Shown: positions 1 to 11,592 of the stretch, piece after piece
How positions within the stretch are numbered: position 1 is the first letter of the stretch
Layout: the number at the start of each line of letters is the position of its first letter
NCBI GenBank assembly: GCA_949316235.1
Contig: OX438743.1
Span: 19,775,771-19,839,770, forward strand
Length of the DNA stretch: 64,000 nucleotides
DNA from: Oegoconia quadripuncta
Lineage: Eukaryota; Arthropoda; Insecta; Lepidoptera; Autostichidae
Direction: 5' to 3'
Position numbers and translations under genes: made by a program
The notes under the pieces: model-generated
Database searches by the model: none
What the model was told of the DNA's origin: nothing
The model's input: only the letters and a program-made list of their open reading frames with translations

Positions 1-1539
1 TGTGACTATGTTACTATGTATGTGACTATAAGTTAGTTATAAGTTACTACTAGACATATTCTGTAGTTATACCTACATTATAAGTTTTATAAAAATTCTT
101 GCAAAACTTAATGTTGAAAAACAATAGTGTGGTGTGGATGTGTGTGTGTGTGTGTGTGGGTGGGTGTGTGTATGTATGATTTTGTGTACCTGCTAAGTCC
201 TGCGATCGCCTTCTGTGATCCATTTTTGGCTATTTTATTATTTACTTATTTATTTAGCAATTTATTATACACATGAAAATATTATTACACATACAACATA
301 GTAATTGAAGCGTTTTAATATTATTTAAGAACATAATTAATAATTTATTACGATAAATTTAATAATTTTTATAATGCCGCAAATCGTAAGTATATGTGTC
401 AATTATTTTGTAATCGAGTAAGCTGGTGAGGGAAACTTGCTACCCAATGGTTATTATATTACATATGTTAACAAGTTCTCGACATTATCATAGCTTATAT
501 CCTTGATCCATTCTGAAATATTTTTTTTTTTGCATGCGTGTGAAGACACTACAAATGCGACTAGTGTCTACATGTAGCGATGCAGTCGCGCACGAATCAT
601 CTTAAATCTAATTTAACAGTTCTAAACTATTTCGATTTATAATCTACTTGTGATGCGAACTGTACAATAAAACCGACATGTGTACCGCCACTACCGACAT
701 AAAAGGAGTTTCCTGTCTGCATACAAAGTTGTAACAATCGAGCGGCAACACAAAGACGCATGTCCTTCCCTTTCACGCTTCAGAACTGAACATAATGCCG
801 TCTAGCTCTCTGACACGTCCTTCCGTAGGCTTTAACGGACATAGAGCATCGAGGGACAGTGGTTGATAGTATCGAGAGGCTTGTCACAACATTTCTACTC
901 GCTGTGAATAGATCGGGAGGGTTGTGTCAATAGTTATCTGGCGCATTGTGGACTATGCTGGTGCGAAATGCGACTGAATGTCGAGACCGACGCAAATGTC
1001 ACATTTTTAGATATATGAAGGCATATCGGGGTGTAAAAATATGTAGATATCTTTGACCTTTCTACTAGTGCGTACATCACGAAAAATGGGAACTTTAATG
1101 TGTAGCTCTCGTGTATTGTGTTATGAATTCGCGTAGTCGTATACGCTATTAGGTTTCGATTAAAGGCAATGACTCCGAGCATATATATATTACAACAAGA
1201 CAAGCCCGGTTAAATGTATAAGTTAGTCATTTCATACATTTTGTTCTATTAAGTACATTGAAATAAACATAAGCTATACCTATTACAGTTTGTGCAGTGT
1301 CCAGAAAGTGATATCAGTTTCTGGTCTCTATCAAACAAAACTCTATATATCTATCGTATCTAGCTAGATACGAGTATACCTTAGCGTGTGGCTTGGACAC
1401 ATTTGCGCCGAGGTGAGTCGGCCGGCACTGCATGGGGTTACTTCAATGAATCGAAATAAGTATACCAATACATAGGACATATTTCTAAACAAACGGGCCT
1501 TGACTCACGGACAGACAGACGGGCAACAAGGTGATAGTG
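1..1539. other. Unassigned AT-rich DNA
   Basis: No supported gene. Short open frames here lack family motifs and codon bias. The only clear structure is a TG-rich microsatellite near 137-178. A tATATATAt run lies near 1180. Confidence 0.6.
137..178. repeat. (TG)n microsatellite
   Basis: A run of TG units interrupted by GGG and GTATGTATG variants. Short and imperfect. Confidence 0.9.
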
Positions 1540-1710
1540 AACATACATGGCTTCCTTTTTTACTGGACTGCCACAGAAAGAGAGGTAATGGTTTTCGAGT
1601 GTACCTATGTATGTAGATTTCTATGTTACCTCATGTTGCCTAAACGGCTTGACCAATTTTGTAAAGCAAGGTGTTGTTTGATTCGTCTTGCTACGCAGGT
1701 CATAGAACAC
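1540..1710 (+). repeat. Dispersed repeat R, copy 1
   Basis: The stretch from the ACTGG...AGAG part to TTTGATTCGTCTTG resembles the reverse complement of 50470-50620: shared GTATGTTTGTAGATTTCTATG-like core, then a CTTGACC/TTTGACC segment, then GATTCGTCTTG. A second, minus-strand block at 50345-50450 recurs at 61935-62050. I cannot name the family. It directly precedes the TE-derived reading frame at 1733. Confidence 0.45.
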
Positions 1711-1732
1711 ATTTTATGCTAAAAAATCCAAC

Positions 1733-2012
1733 ATGGCGCCTGTAAAAAACCAAAACAAATCACGTAAGTACCAGGATCTGGAAGGTTACGTGTTCGTACC
1801 GGTTGGGGTTGAGACGATAGGACCCTGGGGCCCTGAGACAAAACGCCTGGTCCAAGACCTGTCGGCGCGTCTCATCGAGGCTTCTGGTGACCGCAGAGCG
1901 GGCGGCTTCCTAGCTCAGAGAATAAGCCGGCGGCATAGTGCCATACGCCGCTTGCCTGTTGGGCACTATGCCGCCTCGAGGAGATGTGCTAGACGCAATT
2001 TTTTATCTGTAG
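1733..2012 (+). pseudogene. TE-derived ORF relic, C-terminal GVETxGPWGP family
   Basis: The first frame from the ATG at 1733 carries GVETIGPWGPETKRL followed by RAGGFLAQRIS. After about 1925 the matching frame changes and ends LLGTMPPRGDVLDAIFYL just before TAG at 2010-2012. This C-terminal domain (GVETxGPWGP ... RAGxFLAQRIS ... LGTMP) is one I know from many invertebrate repeats annotated as reverse-transcriptase-associated proteins; the precise clade is uncertain. Two other pieces of the family lie at 6091-6435 (minus) and 13180-13335 (plus). The frame break means it is not a working gene. Confidence 0.6.
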
Positions 2013-3049
2013 ATGTTTGTGTAATATATATATATGTCGCAGACCCATATGTCACCACTGGACATCGGCGACCATGAAGGACTCTGATTACCTACTACCA
2101 TCGACGCTTGAGGAATCCTGTGAGTTGTTACTGAATAAGACTTTGATTATGAAATTTGAGCAAGGAGGAACTATAGACAAGGTATGGCTGAGTTCCACAG
2201 AGTGCACGCGGGGGCCAAGTTGTGTGGCACGAGGGGCGTGCACATGTTTTCTCTTCAACAGAAAGCATCTCAGGTTTCATGATTATAATCGAATGTGAAT
2301 ACGTTGTAGATTTGCCCATAGTAGCTTGCAATAATGTCGCTATTGCCCGAGCCACCCTTACCACGTGACTGGCACCGTCCCAGTCGCTAGCAACACACAG
2401 CTATCTCCGACATATATATAAAAAAAAAATACAAAATAAATATGGGTATTTTATATTTATCTTTGTTATATGATTTAGCTTTTGAAGTACACAAATTGAG
2501 AACCTCCTGAGAGAGAAGAGAATGTCCACACCGAACAAAACGATTTCCTATCAACTTTTCTGTCACGGGTGCACTTTTGAACTCCCTCTTACATACTTCT
2601 TCCTTATATTATCGATCCATGTCACTCCACTTTCTGAAGTCAGTTAAAAATGAGAATTTCTTCTGAAATAACACCATTTTTACGGCAGGACATTCTATCG
2701 ATACGAACTAAAAGCTGCTTGTATGACCAGAGGATTAGATTTACATACGCTATCGATTGAATTTAGATAACTGTCATGGAGGGTTGATTTATATTTCGGA
2801 GAGCGTGTGTGTACTGAACATCGGCACGTGACCGACGTTACAATTTGTAAAGGAAAGATGAAAAACATGGTTAAAACGGTTAGATAAAATGATGATAAGC
2901 AGGTGATATCGTACCTTCACTTTAACCTTTTTGGGAAGCTTTGCGGTATGGAAGAAATTTCTAGTGACAGGAATTGAAACAGGTATACTTTATTGGAGGT
3001 TCGGAAGTGATTATCGAATGTACATATTCAGGGTGAAAGATAATAAATA
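2013..3049. other. Unassigned DNA
   Basis: Nothing recognisable on either strand. The open frames at 2017-2298 and 2128-2364 overlap each other and show no motifs. Confidence 0.5.
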
Positions 3050-3240
3050 AATAGGCTTGTGTTGTGGATACCAGATGGTTGATATACTACATAAATATTT
3101 TTTTTTGTAAATAAATACTTATTATAAATGAAAACATCCATGACTCGGGTACACATGCCCGTATTCATCACACAATTCGAACCCACAACCATTTGGTATA
3201 GTGGTCAGAGTATGTAACCACTATACCAAACAGGTCGTCA
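3050..3240 (-). mobile_element. SINE-C copy (near complete)
   Basis: Read on the minus strand it starts at the tRNA-like head GACCTGTTTGGTATAGTGG, has a decayed B box (GGTTCGAATT), and runs into the ATGTTTTCATTTATAATAAG body and the GGTATCCACAACACAAGCC segment. The end meets ATAAATAAA. A few bases around the B box are lost compared with the copies at 21061 and 23668. Confidence 0.85.
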
Positions 3241-3413
3241 ATACGATATACGGCCAGTATGAGGATACCGTCTGCTAACAAGCCGCACTCACACTGACAT
3301 CAAAGTCGCCCATCACTTTCTGAGCATCCAAGTTATTCAGGCCACGAAAAACTACCAGGCGAGATTGTCTCCGCCCAATAGGTGAATTCATACAAAATTA
3401 GCTTGGACCAATA

Positions 3414-4410
3414 CAGGGTGAAATTTAATTCATGTTATTCCTGTTTTCTTGGGGTCTCCACTTCTGATTACGAACAACATTCCCTAAAAAATCATAGCCG
3501 AATTCTATGAAAAAAATTTCGATTACCTATACAAAGTAAACCATTCTGAAATCATCTTTCAAAAAAAATCAAAATCAAAAATATTTTATTCAATGTAGGA
3601 TACAAAAATATCATTTATTGAAAGTCAACATGTTATGTTTTTAAACTACATCGCTTCACAAGGTGTTATGGTTAGGGAGAAGAAGCGACAAGAAACTCCG
3701 CAACAACACATCTTTTCAATTAGTTTCCATCTTTACAATAATATTACATTTTATATTACATATTACTAAACAATAGCAATTAACATAACGACCAGCTAAC
3801 ACCAGACCTCCTTATCGCCTAAATAATCATCTATCCTGTAATAACCCTTCTTACACAGAGTTTCTTTAATGTGGCGTTTAAATTTCTGCTCTGTTAAACT
3901 CAATACATGTTCTGGTATTTTATTGTAAAAGCGTATGCTGTGTCCCACAAAGGATGTGCTCACCTTGCTAAGTCTAAATTGTGGAATTTCAATTTTATTT
4001 TTGTTTCTAGTATTCAAATTATGATTATCAGAATGTTTGCGAAATAGGCATATATTTTTGCGTACATACATTATACTGTCATATATATATATTGGGTTGG
4101 GATGCAACAGTTAAAATACTTATTTCTTTAAACAGATCTCTTAGAGAATCTTATCTTAGAAATCTTTAGTATGGAGGTCCAACATTTTTCAGCTAAATAC
4201 GGCTATGGTTCCTGGTGGACAGTTGGACATAATCCGGAGTGGAGTCACTAACCCAAAATTCATACTAAAGATGGTTTCAGAATGGTTTACTTTATATGGA
4301 TAATCGTAAATTTTTTGATCGAATTCGACGAGAATTCCTTGGGGAACTTATTCGTAATCAAGAGTGGTATCGCCCGTTAATAGGAATTACACGGATTCGA
4401 ATTCACCCTG
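3414..4410. mobile_element. TA-flanked element with ~150-bp inverted repeats, split by a LINE
   Basis: The left end CAGGGTGAAATTTAATTC and the right end GAATTCACCCTG are inverted copies, and the similarity continues inward for about 150 bp on each side: a GATTACGAA block, a block before AAATTT, and GTAAACCATTCTGAAA. Both ends are flanked by TA, the target choice of Tc1/mariner-type elements. No transposase is left, so it is a non-autonomous long-TIR element. A 5'-truncated LINE (3563-4147) sits between the arms. Single arms recur at 8884-9040 and 22357-22548. Confidence 0.7.
3563..4147 (-). mobile_element. 5'-truncated copy of the CR1-group LINE
   Basis: Nearly identical to the 3' end of the long LINE at 25400-30110. 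It encodes the last ~95 residues, ending YRIDDYLGDKEVWC, followed by the same 3' UTR and a short (GATTTT)n tail at 3563-3590. It departs from the long copy near 4147 (AGAGAATC then TTATCTT against ACGGCAG). A few extra bases (ATTGGGTTGGG against ATTGGG) show it is a separate copy. Confidence 0.9.
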
Positions 4411-4551
4411 TATACAGAATTACCCTTGATCGATACACTTATACATAGAAATCACTGTTCACCGATTATCGGTAGAAAGAAATATTTTTCAGCCGACCCC
4501 AAGTTTTACCGATTGCTCGATTCGCAAGTTTAGAAATAACAAACTCACCGA

Positions 4552-4708
4552 TTTTTTTTGTATGCACAACGGGTTGGTACTTGGCCTCAATCACACCTGA
4601 TGTTAAGTGAAGATGAGGTCGAAGAAGGATGAGGACTGGCTATCTTATCTCTGTCAATCGGAACACAACAATGCTATTGACATTGCTGCTTGGCGGCAGA
4701 TTTAGATA
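4552..4708 (-). mobile_element. SINE-A tail half
   Basis: T-run, then the complement of the GAGGTCAAG...CACTTAACATCAGG tail, then GGCTATCTTATCTCTG and CTTGGCGGCAGATTTAGATA. The tRNA-like head is missing, and the middle is shortened by about 35 bases. Confidence 0.85.
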
Positions 4709-6087
4709 CCGATACTGTAGATAAGCCGATTCGATTGAAGCTCGATTGTAGTGTAATTCAGTATATAGCACGGGATTCAGCTAGAACATATACCCTGGAT
4801 TAAAACATAGGATATTTTTAGCCCGATAAAGTGAGTAGTTTTTGCGGGGATAAAACTGCAGTTGTGTGGAATCCATATTGTATGGCAATCACGAATAGGA
4901 AGAATGGCGTTTGTGCAATCGATCGCATAATTAAAGCATATAAACAAATAAAGTATAAAGCGATAATACCATTAATACAATTTATTTTCCATACATAAAT
5001 ATAAGTGTGATATACGTACCATGCTAAATAAATGTAGTACCCAGATCAACGGTGGCGTCTTAAAAATACTCTCGCCCTGTCATTGTGAGCGAGCGGACGT
5101 TCCACATTTGATCGTGTACCTACTTACTGAAAATAGTGGTTTTACTACAAAATCCAGACCCTGAACAACTGGACATCACAATAAGCTATACAGTTATTCC
5201 AACAAGACAAATATTCCACACAGGCGAAATCGCGGATTGGAAGTCCCCACTGTCCCCCCTGTTGGGGCACAGCTTGCTCTCACTGGAAGGAGATGGGAAA
5301 TAATTTACCACGTGAGCCCAGTGCGGGCTACTTGACAGACAGTGTTTGTAGTCTTCATTTGAAAACAACGAAATCGACTTAACTTGCCCTCCGTATCATT
5401 TAAATACTTGTATTAAATGCCACTAGTAGTCCCCCATTCAAAGGTTGACCGCGCCAGACTTTGCTTAACTTCGCTAATCGAAAACGAATAGCAAATACAA
5501 CTGCGCCACGAGTTCTTCGATAGATAAATATTGGAGATAAATAGATTACATACATAAAGTTTTAAGAGAATTCCTATAAAACTTGGAAGGTAGGTACAGA
5601 ATAATAATACGTCTATTAACAACTAAAGCATATGTGCTTCATTCAGCTGGACAAATGGGTCACATTGTGCATGAGATTGCTTCAAGAACAAAACACGATT
5701 TTCAGCTATTACTATGACTTGTGAACGTCCTCGTTATTATAAATAATTATGTTGGTAACACAGCTTTGTAGGTGAATAAATGGCGCCCAACGTGGGGCCA
5801 AAATAAAAAAAATTGAAATGTATCTAAATGTATCCTTAATATTTCAATTTCCTTCATGTATTATTATCTCGTGCGTTATGAAAACTAAATTTCCGCCGGT
5901 ATCACGGATCGGACCCACGTCAACGCCTGCCAACTTTATGTCTAGCTACAAGTCCTGGCAGGCAGTTATGTAGAGTCAGTAATAACGCGTTATTTACCTT
6001 ACTATCTTCTTTAGATCTTGAGAATTGAAAAAAAATAGAGACAATATTTTACTTAAGGATAAGATACTTACGAACTATCGTATAACT
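4709..6087. other. Unassigned DNA
   Basis: No repeat family or coding signature recognised. The open frames at 5186-5368 and 5413-5622 have no motifs. The text GGATCGGACCCACGTCAACGCC near 5907 has a tRNA-like look but is too decayed to call. Confidence 0.5.
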
Positions 6088-6090
6088 TAA

Positions 6091-6435
6091 CTATGAATTA
6101 TCGTCATCTTCTTGCCTTGGTCCCAATTTATTTGAGGTCGGCGCAGTACGTTTTTTTACGTCCAGCTCCGGGATATCTACCTCAAACGGTGCAAAAATGT
6201 TATCTCCATTTAAACAGACATATTTGCATCGTTTGAGGTTCTCGTCTGATGCGGTTGCGGAACCAACTACATGAGACGTCACTGGAATATGAGACAGAGC
6301 AGGTGCGTCTACACGAGTAGCATCCCAGACGATGGCGACGCGCCGCCATCTCCAGGAAACTAGTATCATTCCGGCTCGTCTTTCACCGTCGTCGCGGGCC
6401 AAGTCTACCGGCTCTAGGACTGCTCGGGTGGGCAT
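6091..6435 (-). pseudogene. TE-derived ORF relic, upstream part of the GPWGP family
   Basis: A 114-codon open frame with ERRAGMILVSWRWRRVAIVWDATRVDAP, a DENLKRCKYVCL segment, then FAPFEVDIPELD. In the family I recall, these align to RADGMTL-PW, VWDATCVDT, AENLKRRKY and FVPFGVET. The frame lies just upstream of what is seen at 1733-2012, so the two relics overlap slightly in family coordinates. It degenerates after FEVDIP and lacks the GPWGP block. Likely a dead fragment; the WD-T--D pattern might be a nuclease-like motif, but that is a guess. Confidence 0.55.
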
Positions 6436-8181
6436 AATGCCATTGGGATTACATCATTCAATAATATTACTATGAACTACTTTTAACGCAAACATTCATG
6501 AGCATTACGATATGGCGTTTATCCTAGCCATTTGAACCAACTGTGGAATAAAAGGCAGTTATCTAAAGAGAGCACCTGTGTGTTTTTGCAACGCTTTTCA
6601 TAAGATAAATTTTCCTGTTCTGTATTGTACTCATTTTTGGGGATCCTTTATCAAATTAAGAACTTTATAGTTTTGCATGTAGTGCGCAGACTATTATCGA
6701 ACATCGGGCCCCGTATCTGACACTGTTACGCCGCTTGACATCCGGGATTAACATCCCGAGGAGTATTCTTCCGATGAAATGCGTTATGCATACCGCTCGC
6801 CAAGGGGGATGGCGACGTAACCTATCCTATGACACTTGGACTGTGACGACGAATCTAATGTTAGCTCATTATTTACCTAACAAATCTAGTCAACAGCGTT
6901 TGATTTTTCTGACAAGCGAATCTCCGAAGTGTCTTTCACCGATTCTGATGAATGCGCTATGATTGTAGCCTATGATAAAAGCGTTTTATTTGTATCATTT
7001 CTTAGTTTACCTCCTAATGGCATTCTATACAATTCAGTATGTCATGCTTTCATTACCTAGGCACAGTGTAATGATTAACGATTGATAAAATGTTTTACAC
7101 ATTGCCTAGATGAACTAGATATTCTATACAATAACTGACTTACACACTTTGCTGGTGACATATATATATATATATATATGCAACAGTCATATTACAAATA
7201 TACACCATGACCCCCCTGGATCCGCTTGAGTATCAACAACCCCAGTTTAGGAAGGGCCCCAAACTCGTGAAATGTATTTGATACGGTCTGAATGAACATT
7301 TTCCTTCGTAAAGAGATTCTCATCGGTAAAAAAAGCGCGAAAAAATGTATCCCTCGCCAAATTAGATTCCTTTTGTTCGGGTTTAGTACTTACATATATT
7401 TTTTTTTTCTCTATATTTTCTCATTCGCTCCAAATTGTCCGTCAACGGGCGATTTATTTTACTTGCGCCTCTTTGGTAGGACTTGAAAGTAGCTAGCAAT
7501 TTAGTAAAAGGGTCGTATTTGGAGCATCAGCGTTCTGAATGGGTCACAATTAGTAATGTAAATGTGACACCAAATGGTATTCTAAATGTTGCGGGTAATG
7601 CTTGAAGATTAATTCCCTTTGCTATTGATTCTAACAAGAAGCTAATTTAATTAAGATTGCTGTATTGTTTTATATATTATGTCGCAGAAAGCGATAAATG
7701 AGCGACAGAATTTATCATTTGGACGGACGTATGATTATCATAATACGCAGTGACGTTTATAGCAATGTTACGTCTGGACATCGTAACATCATCGGACAGC
7801 AGTCAAAGGAGATGGACCATCGCGTAGCACTTCCTACTGTGACGTATTTTTCTCTGTCGTTGCTAGGAGATACAATAACAAGGGTGTCACAATTTTTCTT
7901 TTCTGGTGTGGTTGAAGCTTTGCGTGAATAAATTTGATTAAATATCATAAAGTGCTTCTAATTATTGTTTCGGCGACATTGTGTCACCGATGTTTGGAAA
8001 AATCTGTATGGATTTACTTAAAATTATGGCGAGCATTTGGTGACAAACACAACATCCAAGGAGTTTAGATAACGTAGTCAATTGTAACATAAACATTTTG
8101 CTACTTATCAATTAGTTTATGTTCAATTAATTACACCGAAATGTAAACATATGAATGGCCCTTATTTTGTTTTGTGTAGTT
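6436..8181. other. Mostly unassigned DNA
   Basis: Contains the repeat core at 6810-6872 and a short (AT)n run at 7157-7180. No coding feature is supported; open frames at 6735, 7292 and 7698 lack motifs. Confidence 0.5.
6810..6872 (+). repeat. Dispersed repeat S, copy 1
   Basis: The core GACGTAACCTATCCTATGAC, then CTTGGACTGTGACGACGAATC and TAATGTTAGCTCATT, recurs in diverged form at 19299-19367 (plus) and 60634-60697 (minus). Family unknown to me. Confidence 0.55.
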
Positions 8182-8316
8182 TATATTATAAATGAAAACA
8201 TCCAAACTTACATGTCCGTATTCATCATACAAACATATGCCCCTTGCGGGATTCGAACCCGCGACCTTTTGATATAGCAGTCAGAGTTTCTAACCACCAC
8301 ACCAAACAGGTCGTCA
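8182..8316 (-). mobile_element. SINE-C head half
   Basis: Carries the tRNA-like head with an intact B box (GGTTCGAATCC on the minus strand), the A-box region GGTGTGGTGG, and the start of the body. The distal half from GGTATCC onward is absent. Confidence 0.85.
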
Positions 8317-8656
8317 GCAGTGGACGTCCTGTGGCTGATGTAATGTGCAAGTGGACATTACATCAGCAACAGGTGCTTTTGTAAATTAAGTAAACTGATA
8401 GTGCAAAACAAGACAATTATCTGTGGGTCATTAGGAAACTTGTATCGTTTGATGAATCGATCACTAAACTGTCTAAGATGTTCGCTAAAGATCCATTAAT
8501 CAAGTAAAAGTAGAATTAAATTTATTTTGTTGTACAGAAGGGGTCGCCAGAGATCTGTCAGGGGTCTGATATAATCAATTGCCTATACTAAGTGGTTCAA
8601 GCGTATCTGTTCGTGTGACACATAACTACTTACAACGTACGTGCCAAGCACATAAT

Positions 8657-8863
8657 ACAGGGTGGGCCATGAATTTGTTAACATTTAAAAAGAATTGCAA
8701 AAAGCAGTGGATTTGGCTTGAATTAAAAACAAAGATTGGAGAAGAGAGGTCACCAATCTCACCGACTTTAAGCCGAAAAGTATTGGAAAATTGCCGTGTT
8801 CGTTTAGAAGAATGCCGAAGTCGCAAAGGTGATCATTGAAATGACATTATTTTTAAAAAGTGA
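8657..8863 (+). pseudogene. Tc1/mariner-type transposase tail with a terminal repeat
   Basis: Begins ACAGGGTGGGCCAT, a typical terminus of insect cut-and-paste elements. After about 100 bases it encodes VLENCRVRLEECRSRKGDH, a TGA at 8837-8839, then NDIIFKK and TGA at 8861-8863. Similar transposases end ...ENFRxRLxxC...GGHLNDIIFK, so the internal TGA stands where a Leu codon (TTA) is expected. The catalytic domain is missing: an internally deleted relic. Confidence 0.6.
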
Positions 8864-8883
8864 ATTCCCGTTCATTGGCTATG

Positions 8884-9040
8884 TCGTAAATAAATAATTT
8901 TATAAATATGACTTATGGTTATTTTTCTAGATTTGATGGAAGTCGACTCTGGCACCTTGGGGAAAGTTGTTCGTAATCAAGAGTGGCGTCCCCAATTAAT
9001 TAATAATTAATGGGAATTACTCGAATGCAAATTTACCCTG
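8884..9040 (-). mobile_element. Solo arm of the long-TIR element
   Basis: Matches the right arm of 3414-4410: TTCGTAATCAAGAGTGG, then TGGGAATTACTCGAATGC, ending ACCCTG followed by TA. No partner arm of the same family is seen nearby. Confidence 0.55.
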
Positions 9041-9440
9041 TAATTTTGCATAAGTCGATAGTAATATATAACCTTGCCCAACCATGTATTTAATGAAAAT
9101 CGCATGAGCCTTTCCCGGCATGTTAGGGCACAATGCATTACGAGTTTCCATCAAATCGCCATCCACCTAACGTCAGTGATATTGCTCCATACATTTACGT
9201 CGACTGCCACTGAACGGGTGACGTTGACAAATCGTTTCTCTCGTAAAAGGACAATTAAAAATAGTGGACCCTTTTCCTTATGCAGGGACGTAATGGTGCT
9301 TTAATGGGGCTTCAGAGGGTACAATAAGGTTTATTTTGACCTAATAAATAATTTCCGAATTGAAGCAATGAGTTGTAAAATACTCCCAAATGGTCAAGAA
9401 TTACATTTCTTTATATGGATAGTTTTTTTTTTATTTATTT

Positions 9441-9535
9441 ACTTATACCGGGTGAGTTTTTTACCGTAAGGAAAAAAATAGGGCATTAGGTAAGTGAAAT
9501 AGAAGATATTGGCATAAGTAGTTTTTCTTTTTGAG
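9441..9535 (+). repeat. Dispersed repeat H, copy 1
   Basis: ATACCGGGTGAGTTTTTTACC, then GTAAGGAAAAAAATA, then TTAGGTAAGTGAAATAGAAG. A close copy lies at 22552-22645, and a short inverted piece at 49112-49150. Confidence 0.6.
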
Positions 9536-9767
9536 AGCGATCATCTAACATAGCCTTATGTCATTTGACGATCGCGTTTGTACCACATAGTTACATCATT
9601 ACAATAAATAATTAAAAAAACTTGGAGAAAATGTGAATTCCAAGCAAATTCCGCATGATAGGAATCCTACGATATAACGAAAATTGTTAACAAACACAAG
9701 AAGACCAAGTCATTTGGCATACCTACCACAATATCAGCTATACATTTAATAATAATAATAATAATAA

Positions 9768-9885
9768 TAAATATTTCGGACACTTACACCAATCATCTAG
9801 TCCCAAACTAAGCAAAGCTTGTGCTATGGATACTGGATAACGGATAAACATACATAAATATTTATATAAACATCCATGACTCCAT
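9768..9885 (-). mobile_element. SINE-B tail half
   Basis: AATATTTCGGACACTTACACC, then the CCAAACTAAGCAAAGCTTG block and the ATAAACATACATAAATATTT body. It ends before the tRNA-like head and is preceded by an (AAT)n tract at 9749-9770. Confidence 0.85.
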
Positions 9886-10004
9886 AATCACGTAATTGGC
9901 ATGAGAATATGGGAATATATGTGACCAGATATTTTAAATAGTATTCCTGGTGAACTATGTGATCATATAACATAAAACAATGTAAAAATGCATTGAAGAA
10001 TTAA

Positions 10005-10240
10005 TTTTTTTTTTGAGCACAACGGGATAACACTTGACCTCAATCACACCTGATGTTAAGTGAAGGTGAGGTCGAAGGTGGAAGCTTACTGACCCAGAAA
10101 CCCCAACACATTTGGGGGACTGGCTATCTTATCTCTGACAACCGACAACAATGCTATTAACATTGCTGGTTCGCGGCAGATCTAGATAAGATGGTGGTAG
10201 CTAGCCAGGCGGACATTTAAAGTGCCCTACCACCAACCAA
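10005..10240 (-). mobile_element. SINE-A, head missing
   Basis: T-run, GAGCACAACGGG end, complement of the GAGGTCAAG tail, the CCCCAACACATTTGGGGGAC block and CTAGCCAGGCGGACATT. It stops at CTACCACCAACC, before the tRNA-like head. Confidence 0.9.
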
Positions 10241-10261
10241 AAACCAAAAAAAACACCATTT

Positions 10262-10497
10262 ATAGATGGATCTATGTAGGAAGTGTCTCTCCAACAAACT
10301 TTATTTCGATAGAGAGACACATGTCTACTTGCTTTCTCACATTTGTTTTATGTATCCCTATATATTTAAGTTACATACTTTTTGTAATAAATTAATAACG
10401 CAGCAGATCAGTGACCTTATTCGCACTACACACTAACCTTTACAGGTTCACAAGCGTCTCATAGTGAAAATTGTTAAAATACTGTTTTATGGATAAT
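10262..10497 (+). repeat. Dispersed repeat Z, copy 1
   Basis: This ~235-bp stretch aligns along its length with 53872-54075: TTTATTTCGATA, GAGACACATGTCTACTTGC, ATTCGCACTACACAC, CCTTTACAGGTT and TTTTATGGATAA occur in the same order in both. No coding or tRNA-like part is seen. Both copies directly follow a SINE end. Confidence 0.75.
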
Positions 10498-10714
10498 TAG
10501 ACTAAAAAAAATACACCATTCCTGCTTACAAATTAGAGTACTCGTTAACTCAGTAAAAGGTGTTCCAGTAGTTACCTACCCAAAAGACCATGGTCTATGC
10601 CAGGGTCCACTTCACCACATGCATGACACAGAAAGCGAGTGAAGTGTACTCATGAAAATACGAAACTAAAGCCAACTGCTAACTGATGATTTTGATGATG
10701 ATCCCTAAGAAAGA

Positions 10715-10852
10715 TGACCCGTTTTATGTAGTGGTTAGAAACTGACTGCTATACCAAAAGGTCGCGGGTTCGAATCCTGGTAGGGGCATTGGTTTGTATG
10801 ATGATTACAGACATGTGTGTGGAACTAGATAGCGCTGTGTGTATGTGCAAAA
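10715..10852 (+). mobile_element. SINE-C, internally deleted
   Basis: Head GACCCGTTTTATGTAGTGG, B box GGTTCGAATCC, then ATGATGATTACAGACATGTG joined directly to GTGGAACTAGATAGCGCTGTG. About 110 bp of the body is missing between these points. Confidence 0.85.
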
Positions 10853-10912
10853 TATTATTAATTTATATTAAAAAAAATATGTAATACTGCACGCTCATCT
10901 TTTTTTTAATCA

Positions 10913-11101
<189 letters not shown>

Positions 11102-11467
11102 TCTTTGTCCTGGTGTAGGTATCTTAATAATGCGTGGCCCGATTTGAGTGCCTTTCCTTTATATTAAAGGCTAACAAGGAGACATGTTATATGCTTAATC
11201 AAAATCGCTTCAGCCGTTTCGAAGGTATTTAACTTTATATCTTTATCTTTATATCTTTATTGTACACAAAATTGTTACAGAAATATGCATTGTATATAAA
11301 ATGTACAAAGGCGAGCTTAACTCCGATAGAGTTTTCTACCAGCAAACCTTAGAGATACATAGTGTTTATTAGATTGGGCAGAAAATAGTGTACACAACAA
11401 TTGAAAATTATTTAAAATGAAATAAAATAAAATAATAATATATATAAATAAATATACCACATAACCT

Positions 11468-11472
<5 letters not shown>

Positions 11473-11525
<53 letters not shown>
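11473..11525. repeat. (AT)n microsatellite
   Basis: About 26 uninterrupted AT units within the 3' UTR of a LINE. Confidence 0.95.
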
Positions 11526-11529
<4 letters not shown>

Positions 11530-11592
11530 GACGTATAAACAAGTATATATACATTATCAATACTCACATTATGATAAATAATTAAATAATTA

